DNA of 64,000 nt from Spirochaetia bacterium (GTDB lineage: Bacteria; Spirochaetota; Spirochaetia; Treponematales; Rectinemataceae), in the NCBI GenBank assembly GCA_029975555.1, contig JARKOY010000173.1, positions 62,001-126,000 on the forward strand, given 5' to 3'. Below, in pieces: positions 50,367 through 59,277 of this stretch (the stretch's first letter is position 1; every line of letters starts with the position of its first letter). The translations under genes were made by a program, and so were the position numbers. The notes beneath the pieces are model-generated. The model ran no database searches and was not told where the DNA came from. It saw nothing but the letters and a program-made list of their open reading frames with translations.

Positions 50367-53168
50367 ATGCAGGAGCGAACATTGAAAAGCGCACGACTTT
50401 TCTGCCTCACCATGCTCATCGCGCTGTCGTTGGGGGGCTGTGCGACCACCCTTGCGGCAAAGAATGAAGTGACCCTCAACGATCTCGTCATCAAAGGCGA
50501 TTTCGAAGGTATACGCAAATTTTATTCGAACCAAGAAGAATTGAACAAACCTTCCACCAAAGAGCCTTATGTGGGACTGTATCCTCTTCACATCGCAGTG
50601 ATCCGGGGCGATGTGAAGATCGCCGAAATTTTGATCGTGCTCGGCGCCAAGGTGGACAACAAGGATATCTCCGGGAAGACCGCCCTGAGATACGCGGTGG
50701 ACAGAAAGCAGGCCGACATGGTGAAGATGCTCGTCGACAGAGGCGCCGATCCCTTCGTCGCCGACGTGGGAGGAACTTCGCCTGCTCAAGTGGCGCTTCA
50801 GTCGGACATCAACATCCTCGATGCCATGTTCAATTCAAAGAACATCAACAACACGGGCCCCGACGGACGAACGATCCTCCACTACGCGGCCGACGCGCTC
50901 ATGCCCAAGGAAGTGGACATGCTCCTCTCCAAGGGCGCTTCGGTTCAGATAAAGGATAAGGCCGACAGAACCGCCCTCGACCTCGTGCTCCTCTACCCCG
51001 ACAAAATCGAAGCAGCTCAGATCGCCGAGAAGCTCATCCTTAAGGGCGCAAACCCTTCATTCCCCGAATTCTCCTGGTTTGCCGCCACGGTGAGAGCGCC
51101 CGACTACAACGCCGTCCGCTTTTCCAACGGGAACACCCCTCTCCACGAGGCGATATCCCGCTACCAGTCAGGCTTCGCCCTATTTCTTCTCCTCAACAAA
51201 ATCGACCCCGACCTCAAGAACCTCAACGGCGAGGCACCTCTCCACCTGGCAGTCAAATCCGGCTACGTCGAGGGGGCACGGCTGCTTTTGCAAAACAGGG
51301 CGAACCCCGACATTCTCGACACAAATCAGAACACACCCTTGCACCTGACCATTCCGCCTGCGCGGCGCCTGGAAATGGTGAAGCTGCTCTTGAGCTACAA
51401 GGCCAACCCTGCGCTCATGGACAACCAGGGGAATACGCCGCTCCACAAGGCCGTCATGCAATTCTATGCGCCTGAAATCGTCGACACCCTGATTCAGGCA
51501 GGCGCGCCCGTCAATGCTCAGAATGCAAAGGGAGATACGGCCCTCATTCTCTGCGCGAGGACGGAACACTACGAATATGCGAAATCGCTCATCGAGGCAA
51601 AGGCCGAGATATTCAAGATGAATCTGGCGGGCGAAAATGCGCTCAAGATCGCCCTTTCGAAGGGGTACAAGGCCGTCGACAATATCGTGCTTCCGTCGAA
51701 CGTCAACCAGAGCGACGACAACTCAAACAGCGTGCTCATGACCGCCGTGTCGCTCAAGGCCCCGGCCGACGTCCTCAAGCTCATTCTCTCCAAGGGGGCT
51801 GACCCCAACGCGAGGAACAAGGCGCAGGACAGTGCACTGCACATCGCGGTGAGACAGAACTATGCGGAACAGGGTGTGGTGCTGCTGGACGCAAACGCCG
51901 ACATCTTTCAGTACAACGCACAACAGGAGAATCCTCTCTTCCTCGCCCTCACGGCAAAGCCTGCGCCGCTCGAGTGGTTCTTCAGGCCGAACGTCATCGC
52001 GGCCAGAGACGCAAACGGCGACTCCGTGGTGCACCACGCGGCCCGGAAGAACCTGCCCGAGGGCATCGCGTACCTGATCAAGAATGGAGCATCCCTCGAT
52101 GTGCTCAACAATGCGCTCGAGACCCCGCTGCACACTGCCGCGAAGTACGATGCGACCGAGGCGATCCAGTACCTTGTGGGCGCTGGTTCCTCACTGAAGG
52201 CCGTCGACATAAAAGGCGATATTCCGCTCCAGAGTGCGGTCCTGGCTGGTGCAGCGAAGGCGACCGAGCAGCTCATCGCTGCAGGCTCTCCAGTGAACAG
52301 CCAAAACTACTCCGGAGAAACAGCCCTGCATCAGGCAGCCAAAAACAACAATTCGCCCATTGTGCGACTGCTCACCGCCAAGGGAGCCCAGACGGAAATT
52401 CAGGACAGCCGAGGCTTTACCCCACTGGCAGACGCCGCCGCATACGGTGCCTACGACGCCGCAAGCGACCTGTTGAAGGCGGGCTCGCTCATCGACACTC
52501 GCGACAATTCAGGCTCGACCCCCCTCTATCAGGCGGTCAGCGGCGAGCACATTGCGCTCGTCCGGCTCCTGCTGGTGAACAACGCGGACATCCATGCCCT
52601 CAACGCTCGCGGTCTGTCGCCCTTTAAGCTCTCGCTCATGAAGAATTCTCAGATTGCCGCCGAGTTCTATACGGACAAACTGATCAATAAGCCCGATTCA
52701 AACGGCGATTGTGTGCTCCACATTCTCCTCAACGGCGGCATGAGTCAGGACCTTCTGCTCGCCGCGCTCAAAAATGGAGCCAACCCGAACGCACGGAACG
52801 CGAAAGGGGATACGCCGCTCATGCTCGCGCTGAGGAAGAATGACCTGAACGCGGCCATCGCGCTGATCAACGGAGGAGCGTCGCTGTTTATGTCGAACGC
52901 GGACAATATCTCGCCGCTCTCCACCATATTCTCGATGGATGTCGGCGCTAGGAACAAACTCTTGTCAGCGGTAGGCGTGAACGAAGCGGACTACAACGGG
53001 GAGACGCTCCTGCACTATGCCGTGCGCGCCAACAATAAGGATGTGGCCCTCGATCTGATCTCGCTCGGCGCAGACAGGGGAGCAAAGAACCGCAGAGGAG
53101 AAACGCCGCTGGACCTGGCTCAGACGAAGGGATACCAAGAGATCGCCGCACTGCTCGCGAACAAATGA
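50367..53168 (+). CDS. Ankyrin-repeat lipoprotein (about 26 repeats)
   Basis: A 933-residue protein. A lipoprotein signal peptide ends in L-S-L-G-G-C at residue 27, so the mature protein would be lipid-anchored, periplasmic or on the surface. The rest is ankyrin repeats almost end to end; I count about 26 units with the x-T-P-L-H-x-A turn (clear examples start at 51190, 52100 and 53095). Several repeats are degenerate. It should form a long solenoid for protein binding. Treponema pallidum has an ankyrin-repeat protein of similar size. AAAGGGAGAG precedes the ATG. Neighbours give no partner. Confidence 0.93.
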   Translation: MQERTLKSARLFCLTMLIALSLGGCATTLAAKNEVTLNDLVIKGDFEGIRKFYSNQEELNKPSTKEPYVGLYPLHIAVIRGDVKIAEILIVLGAKVDNKDISGKTALRYAVDRKQADMVKMLVDRGADPFVADVGGTSPAQVALQSDINILDAMFNSKNINNTGPDGRTILHYAADALMPKEVDMLLSKGASVQIKDKADRTALDLVLLYPDKIEAAQIAEKLILKGANPSFPEFSWFAATVRAPDYNAVRFSNGNTPLHEAISRYQSGFALFLLLNKIDPDLKNLNGEAPLHLAVKSGYVEGARLLLQNRANPDILDTNQNTPLHLTIPPARRLEMVKLLLSYKANPALMDNQGNTPLHKAVMQFYAPEIVDTLIQAGAPVNAQNAKGDTALILCARTEHYEYAKSLIEAKAEIFKMNLAGENALKIALSKGYKAVDNIVLPSNVNQSDDNSNSVLMTAVSLKAPADVLKLILSKGADPNARNKAQDSALHIAVRQNYAEQGVVLLDANADIFQYNAQQENPLFLALTAKPAPLEWFFRPNVIAARDANGDSVVHHAARKNLPEGIAYLIKNGASLDVLNNALETPLHTAAKYDATEAIQYLVGAGSSLKAVDIKGDIPLQSAVLAGAAKATEQLIAAGSPVNSQNYSGETALHQAAKNNNSPIVRLLTAKGAQTEIQDSRGFTPLADAAAYGAYDAASDLLKAGSLIDTRDNSGSTPLYQAVSGEHIALVRLLLVNNADIHALNARGLSPFKLSLMKNSQIAAEFYTDKLINKPDSNGDCVLHILLNGGMSQDLLLAALKNGANPNARNAKGDTPLMLALRKNDLNAAIALINGGASLFMSNADNISPLSTIFSMDVGARNKLLSAVGVNEADYNGETLLHYAVRANNKDVALDLISLGADRGAKNRRGETPLDLAQTKGYQEIAALLANK

Positions 53169-53183
53169 ACGGTGGGAAATGAA

Positions 53184-54170
53184 TTACAGAAGACCGTCCG
53201 CAAGTTCTTGGCGCTGTTTTATCTTCTCGAGCGCTTGTTCTTGAATCTGGCGGACCCGCTCGCGGGTAATGCCGAGGGCCCGCCCGGTCTCCTCGAGCGT
53301 CTTGGGGCCTTCGCCGTTTAGACCGTACCTCAGCTGCAGGACAATCTGCTCGCGCTCCGACAGAGAGCGCATGACGTAGCGCAGCAGCTCCTGCATCGTG
53401 GCAGCAAAGGCTTGGCTGAAAGGATCGGGACTATTCTCGTCTCTGACGCTCTCTGCGAGGCTTCCGTTCTTCTCTTCGTCTATACTGAGGTCGAGACTGG
53501 AGGTGCCCTGCGCGAGCTGCATCGCGCTCGTGACTTTACTCTGGGGAATGCCGGACTTTTCCGCGACCTCGGCCTCATTCGGGTCCCTGCCGAGCTCCTG
53601 AACGAGTTCCTTCGCGGAGGCGTAGCACCGCCGTATCGTGTTCAACATATGAATCGGCAGACGTATGATGCGGCTCTGGTCCACGAGGCACTTGATGATC
53701 GCCTGACGTATCCACCAGCTCGCGTAGGTGGAAAAACGATATCCCCGACGATAATCGAAGCGGTTCACCGCCTCGATGAGTCCGATATTGCCCTCGTCGA
53801 TGAGGTCGAGGAGATTCACCCCGCGCATCTGATACCCTTTTGCAATCGACACCACCAGGCGCAGATTGGAGGTTATGAGCAATTCCCTTGTAGTCCGCAG
53901 CTCTTCTGCGATACGCGTGCGATTCTCTGCACGAAGGTGGTCGTGGGGATTCTCTGCAAGGGCCGCATCGGACTGCTGCAAGGAACTGGCGAGCTCACTG
54001 AGTTTGGCTCCCAGCGCTTTTTCCTGTTCGGCATCGAGCAGAGGATATTTCGAAATCTGGCGAAGATAGAGGCTGAGCGGATCGAGTTCGCCCTTAAGGC
54101 CTTCGCCCGAATTTTTCCGCGTGGGCCGCCTGGAGTTGCCCTCTATATTGCAGTCCACCTGATCGCTCAT
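53184..54170 (-). CDS. RNA polymerase sigma factor, RpoD/RpoS (sigma-70 group 2-like)
   Basis: A 328-residue sigma factor. Region 1.2 begins D-P-L-S-L-Y-L-R-Q-I near 31, region 2 has N-L-R-L-V-V-S-I-A near 100 and the -10 recognition helix Y-R-F-S-T-Y-A-S-W-W-I-R-Q-A near 143, region 3 follows, and region 4 ends with G-I-T-R-E-R-V-R-Q-I near 300. It lacks the long acidic region 1.1 and the non-conserved insert of housekeeping sigma-70, and its length matches RpoS. It lies directly after an NlpD-like gene, as rpoS does in gammaproteobacteria. The ATG has only a weak ribosome site. Confidence 0.92.
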   Translation of the reverse strand: MSDQVDCNIEGNSRRPTRKNSGEGLKGELDPLSLYLRQISKYPLLDAEQEKALGAKLSELASSLQQSDAALAENPHDHLRAENRTRIAEELRTTRELLITSNLRLVVSIAKGYQMRGVNLLDLIDEGNIGLIEAVNRFDYRRGYRFSTYASWWIRQAIIKCLVDQSRIIRLPIHMLNTIRRCYASAKELVQELGRDPNEAEVAEKSGIPQSKVTSAMQLAQGTSSLDLSIDEEKNGSLAESVRDENSPDPFSQAFAATMQELLRYVMRSLSEREQIVLQLRYGLNGEGPKTLEETGRALGITRERVRQIQEQALEKIKQRQELADGLL

Positions 54171-54229
54171 GTCTTTTCAATGTATAACGCTATTCTGCAA
54201 AAAACAAGAGGCGGATACCCGGAGAAAAT

Positions 54230-55240
54230 TTATTCCCGAGGCGCAAGCGATGGATCGACGGGCTGTCCATTGCGAAATACAAAGAAATATGCGATGGGGT
54301 TCCCTTCCTTTGCATCGATGCCCACCCTCGCAATAGTCTTGCCGGGCTCAACAGCCTCCCCCGTTTTGACAAGTATCGACTCGTTCCCTCCGTAGACGTA
54401 GACAAAGCCCGCCTTGGACTGAATGAAGACCACCTCGCCAAAGCCGCGAGAGGGCCCTGCCGAGACAACCGTACCCGACGCCACAGCCTTGACCGCTGCG
54501 CCCCGGCTCGTCTGAAACATGATCCCCTCGAGTTTGCCGCTCATGTACTGACCCTTACCCTCGACCGGCCAGCGCACGAGCTTGTCGACCGACTGCGGAG
54601 GTGGGGTTTCGGCCTTGGCATTTGTATTCGGCGCCGCACCCGAGGCGCCTGTACTCGAGGCGCTTGTGGATGAAGCGGGAGGCGGCGAGAGGGGTGTCGT
54701 AGCCGGTCCAGGAGCAGGCGCTGAGGGCGTCGTTGGAGCGACAGACTGGGCAGGTGCAGCAGCTACGGGGGCCGGCGACGAGGGCGTCGGTGGTGGTACC
54801 GTGGTCGTCGCGACGGATGGCTGGGCGGCTGAACCAGCTGGAGGTTGGGAGGACGTCGCTGTTGAGGCGGAGCTTCCCTTTTCGGGGATGATGAGCACGT
54901 CGCCGACCTTGAGTATGTAGGAATCGGACAGATTGTTTGCCGACTTCAAATCTTGAATCGAAACATCGTATTTCTTCGATATGCCGTAATACGTTTCCCC
55001 CTTTGCCACGACATGGACCTGAGGGATGAGGAGGACTATTCCCGGACGTATCTTTGCAGGGTCCGTGATGCCGTTGAGCGCGGCGAGCATGTCATAGGGT
55101 ATGGAGTAACTCTTCGCGATTGAATAGAGCGTTTCACCCGTCTGGACGACGTGGTATTCCTGCGCCGCTCCGCACAAGAGTAAGGGCGTGCTGAGAAGAG
55201 AAAGCAGGAGTATTGATGTCACGCAAACTCGTCTTGCCAT
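54230..55240 (-). CDS. NlpD-like protein: two LysM domains and a degenerate M23 (LytM) domain
   Basis: A 336-residue exported protein with a signal peptide (MARRVCV, hydrophobic to about 25, G-A-A-Q). Two LysM modules follow (Y-H-V-V-Q-T-G-E-T-L-Y-S-I and H-V-V-A-K-G-E-T-Y-Y-G-I, residues 28-120), then an 85-residue Ala/Pro/Ser/Thr linker and a C-terminal M23 fold. The zinc ligands are lost: the H-x3-D strand reads E-G-I-M-F-Q-T-S-R-G and the H-x-H strand I-A-Y-F-F-V-F. This is the pattern of NlpD/EnvC amidase activators rather than active peptidases. The start is uncertain among 55240, 55252 (ATG) and 55267 (GTG); none has a good ribosome site. Confidence 0.88.
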   Translation of the reverse strand: MARRVCVTSILLLSLLSTPLLLCGAAQEYHVVQTGETLYSIAKSYSIPYDMLAALNGITDPAKIRPGIVLLIPQVHVVAKGETYYGISKKYDVSIQDLKSANNLSDSYILKVGDVLIIPEKGSSASTATSSQPPAGSAAQPSVATTTVPPPTPSSPAPVAAAPAQSVAPTTPSAPAPGPATTPLSPPPASSTSASSTGASGAAPNTNAKAETPPPQSVDKLVRWPVEGKGQYMSGKLEGIMFQTSRGAAVKAVASGTVVSAGPSRGFGEVVFIQSKAGFVYVYGGNESILVKTGEAVEPGKTIARVGIDAKEGNPIAYFFVFRNGQPVDPSLAPRE

Positions 55241-55345
55241 ATACGATACCATTGTATGTATCGGCACGCTCCAACGGCGAGTGAAGAGAGAATTTAGAAG
55301 CTCCCAAAAGCACCGCCTTTTTCCCCTCCTACTCTTTTCAATGGA

Positions 55346-55373
55346 TTGTCAAATCAGTAGAATTGTGTAAGAT
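55346..55373 (+). promoter_or_regulatory. Promoter of pfp
   Basis: TTGTCA (55346-55351), 16 bases, TAAGAT (55368-55373). The leader would be about 17 bases and GAGG lies 10 bases before the ATG at 55397. Confidence 0.55.
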
Positions 55374-55396
55374 TTTTTTGTAAAGAGGTATGACAG

Positions 55397-57058
55397 ATGC
55401 TCGAACAATCTCCACTGCACGCGGCACGGTATGCCTATGTCCCCAAAGTACCAGAAATCTTTCTCGAACCGATACAGAACATAAGGCCGCTTCCGACAGA
55501 GAAGGTCGAACCAGAAAAAGACCGTGAATCTCTGAAGAAGCTTTTCCCCAACAGCTACGCCAGGCCGGCGATAAAATTCGTCAAAGGCGAAGCTGCCATG
55601 GAAGAGAAGGCCTTGACCGTCGGCGTCATTCTTTCGGGAGGCCCCGCCGCTGGGGGGCACAACGTCATCGCCGGCCTCTTCGATGCCCTCAAAAAGGCAA
55701 ACCCTCAATCGAGGCTCATCGGCTTCAGAGGGGGCCCTTCCGGCCTCATCGAAGGCAAGTACACAGAACTGACATCGGATGTCGTCGACCAGTACCGCAA
55801 CACCGGGGGCTTCGACATCATTGGCTCTGGCAGGACCAAGATCGAGACGGCGGAACAACTGGAAAAATCGTTTAAAACCGCCGAGCAGCTCAATCTGGAT
55901 GCCCTCGTCGTGATCGGTGGAGACGACTCCAACACAAACGCCGCACTCTTATCCGAGTACTTCATCCAAAAAGGGGCTCCGCTCACGGTGGTCGGCGTGC
56001 CGAAAACCATCGACGGAGACCTGAAAAACGAGTGGATCGAGACTTCTTTCGGGTTCGACACGGCGACCAAGGTATACTCCGAGCTCATCGGCAACATATG
56101 CAGGGACGCCGCCTCGGGGCGGAAATACTGGCATTTCATCAAGCTGATGGGAAGGTCCGCCTCGCACATCGCCCTCGAATGCGCCTTCCAGACGAGGCCG
56201 AACATCGCCCTCATCTCTGAAGAGGTGGAAGCCAGGCAGATGAGCCTCTCCCAGATCGTCGGGACGATCGCGGACGCCATTTCCGCCCGCGCAGCCAAAG
56301 GCGAAAACTTCGGCGTCATCATCGTGCCCGAAGGCCTCATCGAGTTCATTCCCGAAATCAAGCTGCTCATCGCCCAAATCAACGACATCATCGCGGCCGC
56401 TGGAGCCGAGTACGAAAGCCTTTCCAGGGGAGAAGCGCAGAGGACCTTCATTCTCTCTCGCCTTCCGGCAGAAAGTGGCCGGCTATTCTCGAGCCTTCCG
56501 GAATCGATACAGACGCAGCTCTGCTGGGACAGAGATCCTCACGGCAACGTCCAGGTCTCGAGAATCGAAACCGAAAAACTGCTCGTCGAGATGACGGCGC
56601 GGAAACTGCAAGAGATGGCCGCGGCCGGCATCTATAAGGGAAAATTCGATTATCAGACCCACTTCTTCGGCTATGAGGGGCGATGCGCCTTTCCTTCGAA
56701 TTTCGACGCCGATTACTGCTATTCGCTGGGCTACGATGCCTGCCTCCTTATTCTCCACAGGCTCACCGGCTATATCGCCGCAATCAGGAACCTCACCGCA
56801 CAGCCCAAGGACTGGTTGCCGGGAGGCATTCCCATCGTTTCCATGATGAACATCGAGCACAGGCATGGAAAGGAAAAACCAGTGATAAAGAAAGCGCTCG
56901 TCGACCTCGAAGGGAGAGCGTTCAAGGCCTTCGCGGCGGTGCGCGACAAGTGGGCACTCTCCTCGGACTATCGGATTCCCGGCAGCATCCAGTACTTCGG
57001 CCCTCCTGCGATCACTGATGCGCCAGCCATCATTTTACAATTGGAGCGACATTCGTGA
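55397..57058 (+). CDS. pfp: Diphosphate--fructose-6-phosphate 1-phosphotransferase (long, beta type)
   Basis: A 553-residue PPi-PFK of the long clade found in Borrelia, Treponema and plants. The N-terminal [15 protein letters not shown] stretch near 74 has the PPi-specific G-G-D-D near 175 ([11 protein letters not shown]) in place of the ATP-PFK G-G-D-G. The F6P site P-K-T-I-D-G-D-L near 203 and M-G-R-S-A-S-H near 253 are clear. It makes fructose 1,6-bisphosphate with PPi, reversibly, and saves ATP in glycolysis. It is the first gene of pfp-lolA-rodZ. Confidence 0.95.
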   Translation: MLEQSPLHAARYAYVPKVPEIFLEPIQNIRPLPTEKVEPEKDRESLKKLFPNSYARPAIKFVKGEAAMEEKALTVGVILSGGPAAGGHNVIAGLFDALKKANPQSRLIGFRGGPSGLIEGKYTELTSDVVDQYRNTGGFDIIGSGRTKIETAEQLEKSFKTAEQLNLDALVVIGGDDSNTNAALLSEYFIQKGAPLTVVGVPKTIDGDLKNEWIETSFGFDTATKVYSELIGNICRDAASGRKYWHFIKLMGRSASHIALECAFQTRPNIALISEEVEARQMSLSQIVGTIADAISARAAKGENFGVIIVPEGLIEFIPEIKLLIAQINDIIAAAGAEYESLSRGEAQRTFILSRLPAESGRLFSSLPESIQTQLCWDRDPHGNVQVSRIETEKLLVEMTARKLQEMAAAGIYKGKFDYQTHFFGYEGRCAFPSNFDADYCYSLGYDACLLILHRLTGYIAAIRNLTAQPKDWLPGGIPIVSMMNIEHRHGKEKPVIKKALVDLEGRAFKAFAAVRDKWALSSDYRIPGSIQYFGPPAITDAPAIILQLERHS

Positions 57059-57741
57059 AACGAACACAACTCGCGATCATGGCGTGGCTCGTCGTCGGTC
57101 TTGTGGCTGCGACGAGACCATGGGCGCAGGAGATGCTGACGGCAGACCAGTTCTTTGCCCGGCTCGCCGAAAAATATGCTTCAGTGTCCGATTATGCGGC
57201 AGATGTGCAGATCACCGCCGGCCACCAGCCCATGAGGGGCAGCCTTCTGTTTAAATCGCCGACCCTCCTGCGCATCGACTTTTCTCAGCCTGCCGACCAG
57301 GTCATTGTATTCGACGGCAAGACGCTCCTCGTCTATCTTCCTCAATACAGAGCAGTGCTCCGCCAGGATGCGGGCGATCAGGGCGTCTCCATGGGGAGTG
57401 CGACGCTGGCATCTAAAGAGGGGCTGTCGCTGCTCCGGCGCAACTACACCATAGGTTGGGAGCACAGCCCAAACCAAGAACCCATCGACCCAGGTTCGGA
57501 TGAGCAGGTATACCGCCTGATGCTGTCCAGAAAAAGCGTGTCCGAGGGGTACAAGAACATCAGGCTCTCGGTGAGTCCTGGCACGATGCTGATCCGCAGG
57601 CTGGAGGGATGGACCGTCTCGAACGACAAGATTGTCTTCGATTTTCAGAATATCAGGGTGAACCAGGGGATCAGTGCGGACAAGTTTGCCTACGATGCAC
57701 CTGCAAGCGCGAATGTGTACAATAATTTTCTGTTCCAGTAA
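57055..57741 (+). CDS. LolA-like outer-membrane lipoprotein carrier protein
   Basis: A 228-residue exported protein with a signal peptide ([19 protein letters not shown], cut near W-A-Q). The mature part has the LolA/LolB-type strands ([24 protein letters not shown] and [11 protein letters not shown]). It would carry lipoproteins across the periplasm. It starts at a GTG overlapping the pfp stop (GTGA). The fit to periplasmic lipoproteins such as the ankyrin protein is natural in a lipoprotein-rich spirochaete. Confidence 0.85.
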   Translation: MKRTQLAIMAWLVVGLVAATRPWAQEMLTADQFFARLAEKYASVSDYAADVQITAGHQPMRGSLLFKSPTLLRIDFSQPADQVIVFDGKTLLVYLPQYRAVLRQDAGDQGVSMGSATLASKEGLSLLRRNYTIGWEHSPNQEPIDPGSDEQVYRLMLSRKSVSEGYKNIRLSVSPGTMLIRRLEGWTVSNDKIVFDFQNIRVNQGISADKFAYDAPASANVYNNFLFQ

Positions 57742-57765
57742 GGAAAAGGGTAGGCGCAGGGGGCG

Positions 57766-59214
57766 ATGATGGGAAAGGTTGGCGGCATATTCCGGGATGC
57801 TCGTCTGGGAAAAGGCCTCACGTTGGAGCAGGTCTCGGATGAGACGAACATCAGCAGGCGCTTTCTTCAGGGCATCGAAACCGACAATTTCGAAGGCTTC
57901 CCCGGCGAAGTGTACATCCTCGGCTTTCTGAGGAACTACGCTGAATTCCTCGGCCTCGACGCAGCCCGAATCGTAGAGCTCTACCGGAAGAGCGATGCGG
58001 AATCCGAACAAGCTTCTGGGAAGCCTCTTTCTGCTGGCGCTGGCGGATCGGACCTTGGCGAAAAGGATGAGGAGGCACCTGTTCCGGAACCTCTCCCCTC
58101 GCCTGCGCTCGAAACGACAGAAAAAAGCCACAAGGAAGAGGCTCCGGCGCAGCCAGGGGCCCAAGAACCTTCGCTTTTCTCCGAGACGGAAGAGCAAGAG
58201 AGCCCCCACGCCGCGCCCTCTGACTCGTCGAAAAAAAGGAAGACCTCGGCGAACAGAAAGCCGCGGGTAAAGGCCGAGCCTCACGAAGATAAGAGAAAAG
58301 ACCAAGGCGAGCCCCAAGAGAGCACCATCAAAGAACCTTCACCTCCGACGCAGACTCGGCAGACCCCCGAGCCTCCTTCTTCCCCCGTCCACAGAATCGC
58401 CTTCGTCCAGACCGGAAGATTGCTGCTCTTCTTTCTCCTTGGCCTTGTGCTCCTGATCGCTGCAATCAGCATCATCCCTACGCTCAAGTTGCCTTCCGGG
58501 ACAAGCCGCGCTCCGTCGGAGTACCGGGCAGAGGGCTTGCCGTTCGAGCAGCGCCTGTATCCTCAGGATAAAGTCTACCTGCCTTTGGGAGACGACTTCA
58601 TATCGATCACTCTCAAGAGCATCAAGGACAAGGTCACCTTTGACACTCCTTATGGGGCTCTGACCACTGGGTTGAATGAGGATGCCGTGATAACCCCTTC
58701 GGCCGACCACGAACGGCTCGTCGCCACCGTGACGGACTATTCTCCGAACGAACCTAAGAACGGCGCCTTGGTGCACTTCGACGTCAAAGAAGCGCTCTCT
58801 CAGGCCGAATCTTCTGGCGATATCACCGTGCCGGGAGGAACCAGCCAGGCCGCCGCACCGCAGACCGCGCAGGGACAGCAGACGCCGCCCGTAGTGCTCT
58901 TCAGAAGCCCTGGGGGACCTCATCCATTCTATGTCAACGTCAGTTTTATGTCGCCGGTGTTGTTCCGCTATGAAGCCGACAGAAAAGAGTGGGTGGAAAA
59001 ATATTACCGGAAGGGGGAGTCTATCACCATCAACGCTTCAAACAGCATCACCTTCTGGACGGCGAACGCACAGGCGGTAAAGGTGAACGTCTTTCAATCC
59101 GCAGGCAAATCCACGGAGCTGGTGATGGGCGGTCCCGGAGAAATCGCCGTGCAGCGCCTGTCGTGGTCGAACGCACAAGGCGGCTGGGCAATGGTCGCTG
59201 CGCCTCTGGACTGA
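57766..59214 (+). CDS. RodZ-like helix-turn-helix membrane protein
   Basis: A 482-residue protein. The N-terminal Cro-type helix-turn-helix (I-F-R-D-A-R-L-G-K-G-L-T-L-E-Q-V near 9-24, then the G-F-L-R-N-Y-A-E-F-L-G-L helix) is typical of RodZ, where it binds MreB. A 130-residue charged linker rich in Glu, Pro, Ser and Lys follows. One membrane helix lies at about 221-243 (L-L-F-F-L-L-G-L-V-L-L-I-A), and the periplasmic part ends in a DUF4115-like domain. It likely shapes the cell by linking MreB to the wall machinery. The linker is longer than in E. coli RodZ. The first or second Met is the start. Confidence 0.85.
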   Translation: MMGKVGGIFRDARLGKGLTLEQVSDETNISRRFLQGIETDNFEGFPGEVYILGFLRNYAEFLGLDAARIVELYRKSDAESEQASGKPLSAGAGGSDLGEKDEEAPVPEPLPSPALETTEKSHKEEAPAQPGAQEPSLFSETEEQESPHAAPSDSSKKRKTSANRKPRVKAEPHEDKRKDQGEPQESTIKEPSPPTQTRQTPEPPSSPVHRIAFVQTGRLLLFFLLGLVLLIAAISIIPTLKLPSGTSRAPSEYRAEGLPFEQRLYPQDKVYLPLGDDFISITLKSIKDKVTFDTPYGALTTGLNEDAVITPSADHERLVATVTDYSPNEPKNGALVHFDVKEALSQAESSGDITVPGGTSQAAAPQTAQGQQTPPVVLFRSPGGPHPFYVNVSFMSPVLFRYEADRKEWVEKYYRKGESITINASNSITFWTANAQAVKVNVFQSAGKSTELVMGGPGEIAVQRLSWSNAQGGWAMVAAPLD

Positions 59215-59277
59215 TTAGGCCACAGGACAGCGCTGCGCCACTCCTTGAACGCGAAGCTCAGCAAACAAGGATTTTCT

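Noticed and set aside
57766-58400. The rodZ-like gene as a DNA-binding transcription regulator
   Set aside because: The helix-turn-helix is followed by a linker, one membrane helix and a periplasmic domain, the RodZ layout.
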